DNA of 25,154 bases from JALHVH01 sp964585685 (GTDB lineage Bacteria > Acidobacteriota > Aminicenantia > Aminicenantales > Saccharicenantaceae): the NCBI GenBank assembly GCA_964585685.1, contig CAZPEP010000013.1, positions 1 to 25,154 of the forward strand, given 5' to 3'. How positions within the stretch are numbered: position 1 is the stretch's first letter; each line of letters begins with the position of its first letter. The position numbers and the translations under genes are program-made. The notes under the pieces were generated by a model. It was not told the origin of the DNA. It worked only from the letters and a program-made list of their open reading frames with translations, and searched no databases. This document shows positions 22,257 to 25,154 of the stretch, one piece after another.

Positions 22257-24736
22257 AGCTCACGTTCCGGTCCACGGCCCCCGTCTCCGGGGCCCGAAGC
22301 CTCGGGAGCTTTCCGAAATCTCTTCAGGAGCAAAGCCAGAATGTATAGAGGGCCTGCGTAAAGCGCCGCGCCGGCGGCCAGGCCGATGTTCCGGCCCTTC
22401 AGCATCTCCATTCCCCAGCTGAACTGATCCTCGTTGATGAGGTAGGTCCAGGTCGATGACGGACCCTTGAGGTCGTCGGCGTCAAGGTCGAGAGGTCCGC
22501 CCTTTTCGGTTCGCGACCCGAAGCCGGCGAGGACGGCCTCCTCGATCCGGCGTGGGATCTCCAGGAATTCCGCCGTCGAGGATCGGACAAACTCGTCGAG
22601 AGGCGTCATCCCGCCCACGCTCACAAGGTGAATGCTTTCCCGGGTATCGGCCAGCCAGGCGAGTTGGCCCGACCAGATCTTGTCGATGGCCAGGATGGTC
22701 AGTCTTCGTTCGAGCTCCCGGGCCGGCCCCTTCCCGAAACGCGTTTCTCCCTCGACGAAGAGACCAGGGGCCCTCCTTCCGACGATCCCGACGTCCTCCC
22801 ACGCGCGGGCCCTTTCGGGTCCCGCCGCGACGCGATCTCCGGACAGGAGGACCGCGTCGCGCCAATCCTGCACGATGCGCCGCTGGCGCTCGACGAGCGA
22901 GGAATATTTCCGGAGCGACCGGCGGATGTCGAAGTTCTGCCCTTCGATGACGCGCTGAGCGTGAGCGATCTCGTCCCGGACGAGGCGGCCCGTGACCGGT
23001 TCGCTCCCTCGTCCGGTTCGGTACCTTTTCTTGAGCATTCCCTCGAGGCCGTAGCGAACGAAGATATCGTCCTCGAAACTTACGTAGAATCGCGATGATC
23101 CCGGGTCCCCCTGCCGCCCCGCCCGCCCCCGAAGCTGACGGTCGATGCGGAGGCTCTCGTGGCGGTTGGTTCCTATAACATGGAGGCCGCCGAGCGCGAC
23201 GATGGCGTCATGGTCCCGCTCTTCGGTCCCCCCCAGCCTGATATCGGTCCCCCTGCCGGCCATATTTGTCGATATTGTGACCCCGCCGAGCTTTCCGGCC
23301 CGGGCGACGATCCCCGCTTCGAGCTCGTCGTTCTTTGCGTTGAGGACCTCGCACGGGACGCCGGCCGCCCGCAGGTCGGCAGCCAGTCCCTCCGATTCCC
23401 GGACGCTCGCCGTGCCGACGAGCATCGGCCGCCCGTCCGCATAGGCTCCGCCGATCTCGCGGACGAGGGCGGCCCGCTTGGCTTCGATATGCGTGAACAC
23501 AGCATCCGGGAGGTCCTCCCGGATGCTCGGGACGTGGGGTGGGACGATGACGACATTCAGACCATAGAATTCCTTGAACTCGGCCGCCGCAGACCGAGCC
23601 GTCCCCGTCATCCCGCAGAGGCGCGGATAGAGTCCGAAGAACTGCTGGAGGGCGATCGAACCGAGGATGCGCCCCGTGGCGTTCCGGGTGATACCCTCTT
23701 TGGCCTCGACGGCCGCTTGGAGCCCGTCGGGCCAATGCCGGCTTTCGACGACCCTTCCGGTGAACTCGTCGACGATCTCGATGCCGCGGCCGCGGACGAT
23801 ATAGTCCACGTCCCGGCGGAGCAGGGCCTCGGCATGGAGCGCGCAATGGACGGCCGTGAGCAGATCCCGGTTCGCATCGTCATAGAGGCTTCCGGATCGG
23901 AGAGTGTCTTCGACGCGGTCGATGCCGGCGTCGGTGAGGAAGATGTTCCGGTGTTCGGCGTCCGTTTCGTAATCCCGGCCACGCTTGAGCATCCGGACGA
24001 GAACGGCCAGCGCGTCCGCGTCGCCCAGGCTTCGGCCCACGGTTCCGGAGATGACGAGCGGGACGCGCGCCTCGTCGATGAGGATGGAATCGGCTTCGTC
24101 GACGAGGGCCATGTGGAACGGCCGATGAACGAGGTCCCTCGCCGAGTAAGCTATCCGATCGCGCAGGAAATCGAACCCCGCCTCTTTGGCGGCGGCATAG
24201 GTCACGTCGCACGCGTAGGCGCGCCGCTTATCGTCGGACGGCATCCCCTCCCGGACGAACCCGACCGAAAGGCTGAGGAATTGGTACACCGGACCCATCC
24301 AGGCGGCATCGCGCCGGGCCAGGTAATCGTTGAATGTCAAGACGTGGACGCCGCGACCCGACAGGGCGTTTAGGTAGGCCGGGAATACGGCAGCGAGGGT
24401 CTTTCCCTCCCCCGTCGGGAGCTCCGCGACCCGGCCGCCGGCCATAGCGAGCCCCGCGATGATCTGAACATCGAACGGGTCGAGGCCCAGGACCCTCTGC
24501 GACGCTTCCCGGACGAGGGTGAACGCCTCTACGATGACATCTGGTCCAGGCAAGTCCGATCCCGGCCCGGCATTGCGGGCGCCCATGATGAGGCGCCCCG
24601 AAACCGCCCGCAATTCGGCGTCGCCGAGCCGGTCGAGCCGACGCCTTTTTATATCTTCAAGCACCTTTTTGTACGGTCCGAGGTCGGTTTCGACCGCCCC
24701 GCCCGAAACTTTCTTGAATATGTCCTTGATCTTCAT
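22253..24736 (-). CDS. SecA paralog with predicted C-terminal membrane anchor
   Basis: 827 residues. The ATPase motor is intact: Walker A LPTGEGKT (106-113), VDEADSILIDEARVPLVISG (212-231), the FTGR region (325-328), GMTGTA (375-380), AGRGTDIRLGG (493-503) and GRAGRQGD (537-544). The helical scaffold and wing regions (about 590-770) are poorly conserved; the usual 'W-x-x-HL-x-x-MD-x-L' reads IWSGQLAWLADTRESI. The C-terminal Cys-rich SEC-C motif is missing; instead residues 784-804 (IGLAAGAALYAGPLYILALL) form a likely membrane segment with a basic end (KRFRK). It is probably an accessory, SecA2-like ATPase rather than the main SecA. The ATG at 24736 follows GAGGT; the longer frame to 24928 overlaps the small upstream ORF. 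Which proteins it moves is unknown. Confidence 0.85.
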   Translation of the reverse strand: MKIKDIFKKVSGGAVETDLGPYKKVLEDIKRRRLDRLGDAELRAVSGRLIMGARNAGPGSDLPGPDVIVEAFTLVREASQRVLGLDPFDVQIIAGLAMAGGRVAELPTGEGKTLAAVFPAYLNALSGRGVHVLTFNDYLARRDAAWMGPVYQFLSLSVGFVREGMPSDDKRRAYACDVTYAAAKEAGFDFLRDRIAYSARDLVHRPFHMALVDEADSILIDEARVPLVISGTVGRSLGDADALAVLVRMLKRGRDYETDAEHRNIFLTDAGIDRVEDTLRSGSLYDDANRDLLTAVHCALHAEALLRRDVDYIVRGRGIEIVDEFTGRVVESRHWPDGLQAAVEAKEGITRNATGRILGSIALQQFFGLYPRLCGMTGTARSAAAEFKEFYGLNVVIVPPHVPSIREDLPDAVFTHIEAKRAALVREIGGAYADGRPMLVGTASVRESEGLAADLRAAGVPCEVLNAKNDELEAGIVARAGKLGGVTISTNMAGRGTDIRLGGTEERDHDAIVALGGLHVIGTNRHESLRIDRQLRGRAGRQGDPGSSRFYVSFEDDIFVRYGLEGMLKKRYRTGRGSEPVTGRLVRDEIAHAQRVIEGQNFDIRRSLRKYSSLVERQRRIVQDWRDAVLLSGDRVAAGPERARAWEDVGIVGRRAPGLFVEGETRFGKGPARELERRLTILAIDKIWSGQLAWLADTRESIHLVSVGGMTPLDEFVRSSTAEFLEIPRRIEEAVLAGFGSRTEKGGPLDLDADDLKGPSSTWTYLINEDQFSWGMEMLKGRNIGLAAGAALYAGPLYILALLLKRFRKAPEASGPGDGGRGPEREL

Positions 24737-24788
24737 GACAGACCTCCTCTCTCGTTTCTGGATACGGATTCCCGGAACGTCGTGAGAA

Positions 24789-24974
24789 TCACGCGAAGAG
24801 AGGTGGGCTTCTTCCGGCAGGAACGCTCGAGGAGAGAGATAAGACCGGAATGGAACCCGGCGGGGCCGCGCGCGATAGGAGGGCAAGAGCGATGAGCGCC
24901 GAGGAGGGAATAAGCAGAAGAAGCGCAAATGGAAAAACCAGCGCCGCGATGATGGGGAACAGCGATCTCGTCAT
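24789..24974 (-). CDS. Small hydrophobic protein upstream of the SecA paralog
   Basis: 61 residues. MTRSLFPIIAALVFPFALLL and the next 13 residues are almost wholly hydrophobic (one or two membrane segments, residues 5-33), followed by a Pro/Ser-rich tail. There is no ribosome-binding site, but a promoter at 24982-25010 predicts transcription to begin one base before this ATG, so a leaderless start is plausible. Its stop is 52 bp before the SecA paralog, in the same transcript. I do not recognise the family. It may be a small membrane partner of the SecA paralog, a signal-peptide-like remnant of a lost gene, or a chance frame. Confidence 0.45.
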   Translation of the reverse strand: MTRSLFPIIAALVFPFALLLLIPSSALIALALLSRAAPPGSIPVLSLSSSVPAGRSPPLFA

Positions 24975-24981
24975 TGGTTCT

Positions 24982-25010
24982 ATTGTATCGGGCGGGTTGA
25001 CCAGAATCAA
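24982..25010 (-). promoter_or_regulatory. Promoter of the small hydrophobic ORF and SecA paralog
   Basis: Minus strand: TTGATT (25010-25005), 17-bp spacer, TACAAT (24987-24982). The predicted +1 is 24975, directly before the ATG at 24974. The layout is like that of the promoter at 10483-10511. Confidence 0.65.
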
Positions 25011-25079
25011 GAACCAGGACTTCCCCCAAAAAACAGGGCTGATTTAGCCTAAGTTTTGTTTTATCTATCAGATGCATGG

Positions 25080-25129
25080 GATTCCATGTGGAATCGTAAA
25101 AATGGGGGTACTTTCAAGTAAAATGGGGT
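25080..25129. repeat. Short inverted and direct repeats at the right edge
   Basis: An inverted repeat GATTCC-ATGT-GGAATC (25080-25095) is followed by two direct copies of GTAAA(A)ATGGGG(G)T at 25096-25109 and 25118-25129, 22 bp apart. The surroundings are AT-richer than the window. Multiple short terminal repeats of this sort occur at ends of IS21-like elements; no transposase gene is in view, so this is only a suggestion. Confidence 0.3.
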
Positions 25130-25154
25130 CTCACACCATGCCAAGCCTGACCGC

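Noticed and set aside
25031..25063. Plus-strand terminator (GGGCT-GATTT-AGCCT followed by a T-rich stretch)
   Set aside because: The stem is only five pairs including a wobble, and no plus-strand gene ends just upstream.
1..25154. CRISPR arrays, tRNA or rRNA genes, complete insertion sequences, replication origin
   Set aside because: No regularly spaced repeats, cloverleaf-like sequences, rRNA-like stretches, transposase genes or DnaA-box clusters were seen on reading both strands.

Overview
The window looks like a GC-rich Gram-negative bacterium, most likely Candidatus Aminicenantes or another Acidobacteriota-like lineage. That is an inference from the gene mix: two Oar-type TonB-dependent receptors with a carboxypeptidase-regulatory-like N-terminus, two GWxTD-domain proteins, three sulfatase-fold/TPR fusions and several exported proteins of unknown role. 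There is no rRNA, tRNA, CRISPR array or complete mobile element. Most genes lie on the minus strand. Several start behind recognisable sigma-70-type promoters, mostly with a 17-bp spacer.

Layout. Positions 1-323 (-) hold the N-terminus of an S9/DPP4-like peptidase with a clean promoter. Positions 405-630 (-) are a decayed EAL-domain fragment, followed by a promoter and a small PilZ gene (713-1012, +). A hairpin-forming intergenic repeat (1072-1128) abuts the end of a six-gene operon that runs leftward from 10476 to 1125. In transcription order it contains three tandem paralogous sulfatase-fold/TPR proteins (A, B, C, joined by ATGA stop/start overlaps), a GWxTD protein, a lipoprotein-like protein, and an exported protein with HipA/FAM20-like kinase motifs. 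Its promoter predicts a transcript that begins on the A of the first ATG, i.e. a leaderless mRNA. A 15-bp terminator hairpin separates it from TonB receptor 1 (13812-10582), which has its own promoter and a roughly 237-nt leader with a possible pseudoknot. Upstream of that are a two-gene unit (TPR protein, then a second GWxTD protein; promoter at 16892-16920) and TonB receptor 2 (19901-17121).

To the right of 20 kb there is a plus-strand cluster behind a promoter with perfect consensus hexamers: a winged-helix/minimal-nucleotidyltransferase fusion, a HEPN protein, and a DegP/HtrA-type periplasmic protease. The protease gene meets, tail to tail with overlapping stop codons, a minus-strand SecA paralog that has a predicted C-terminal membrane segment and no SEC-C metal-binding tail. 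A 61-residue hydrophobic ORF lies upstream of the SecA paralog behind another near-leaderless promoter. The right edge carries short direct and inverted repeats that may be the end of an insertion sequence.

The most interesting candidate system is the 10476-1125 operon. Its sulfatase-like proteins have Thr where formylglycine sulfatases have Cys, and it ends with an exported kinase-fold protein, so it may carry out phospho-group rather than sulfate chemistry at the cell envelope. The membrane-anchored SecA paralog with its small hydrophobic neighbour is the second. All functional assignments come from motifs read by eye; no searches were run.
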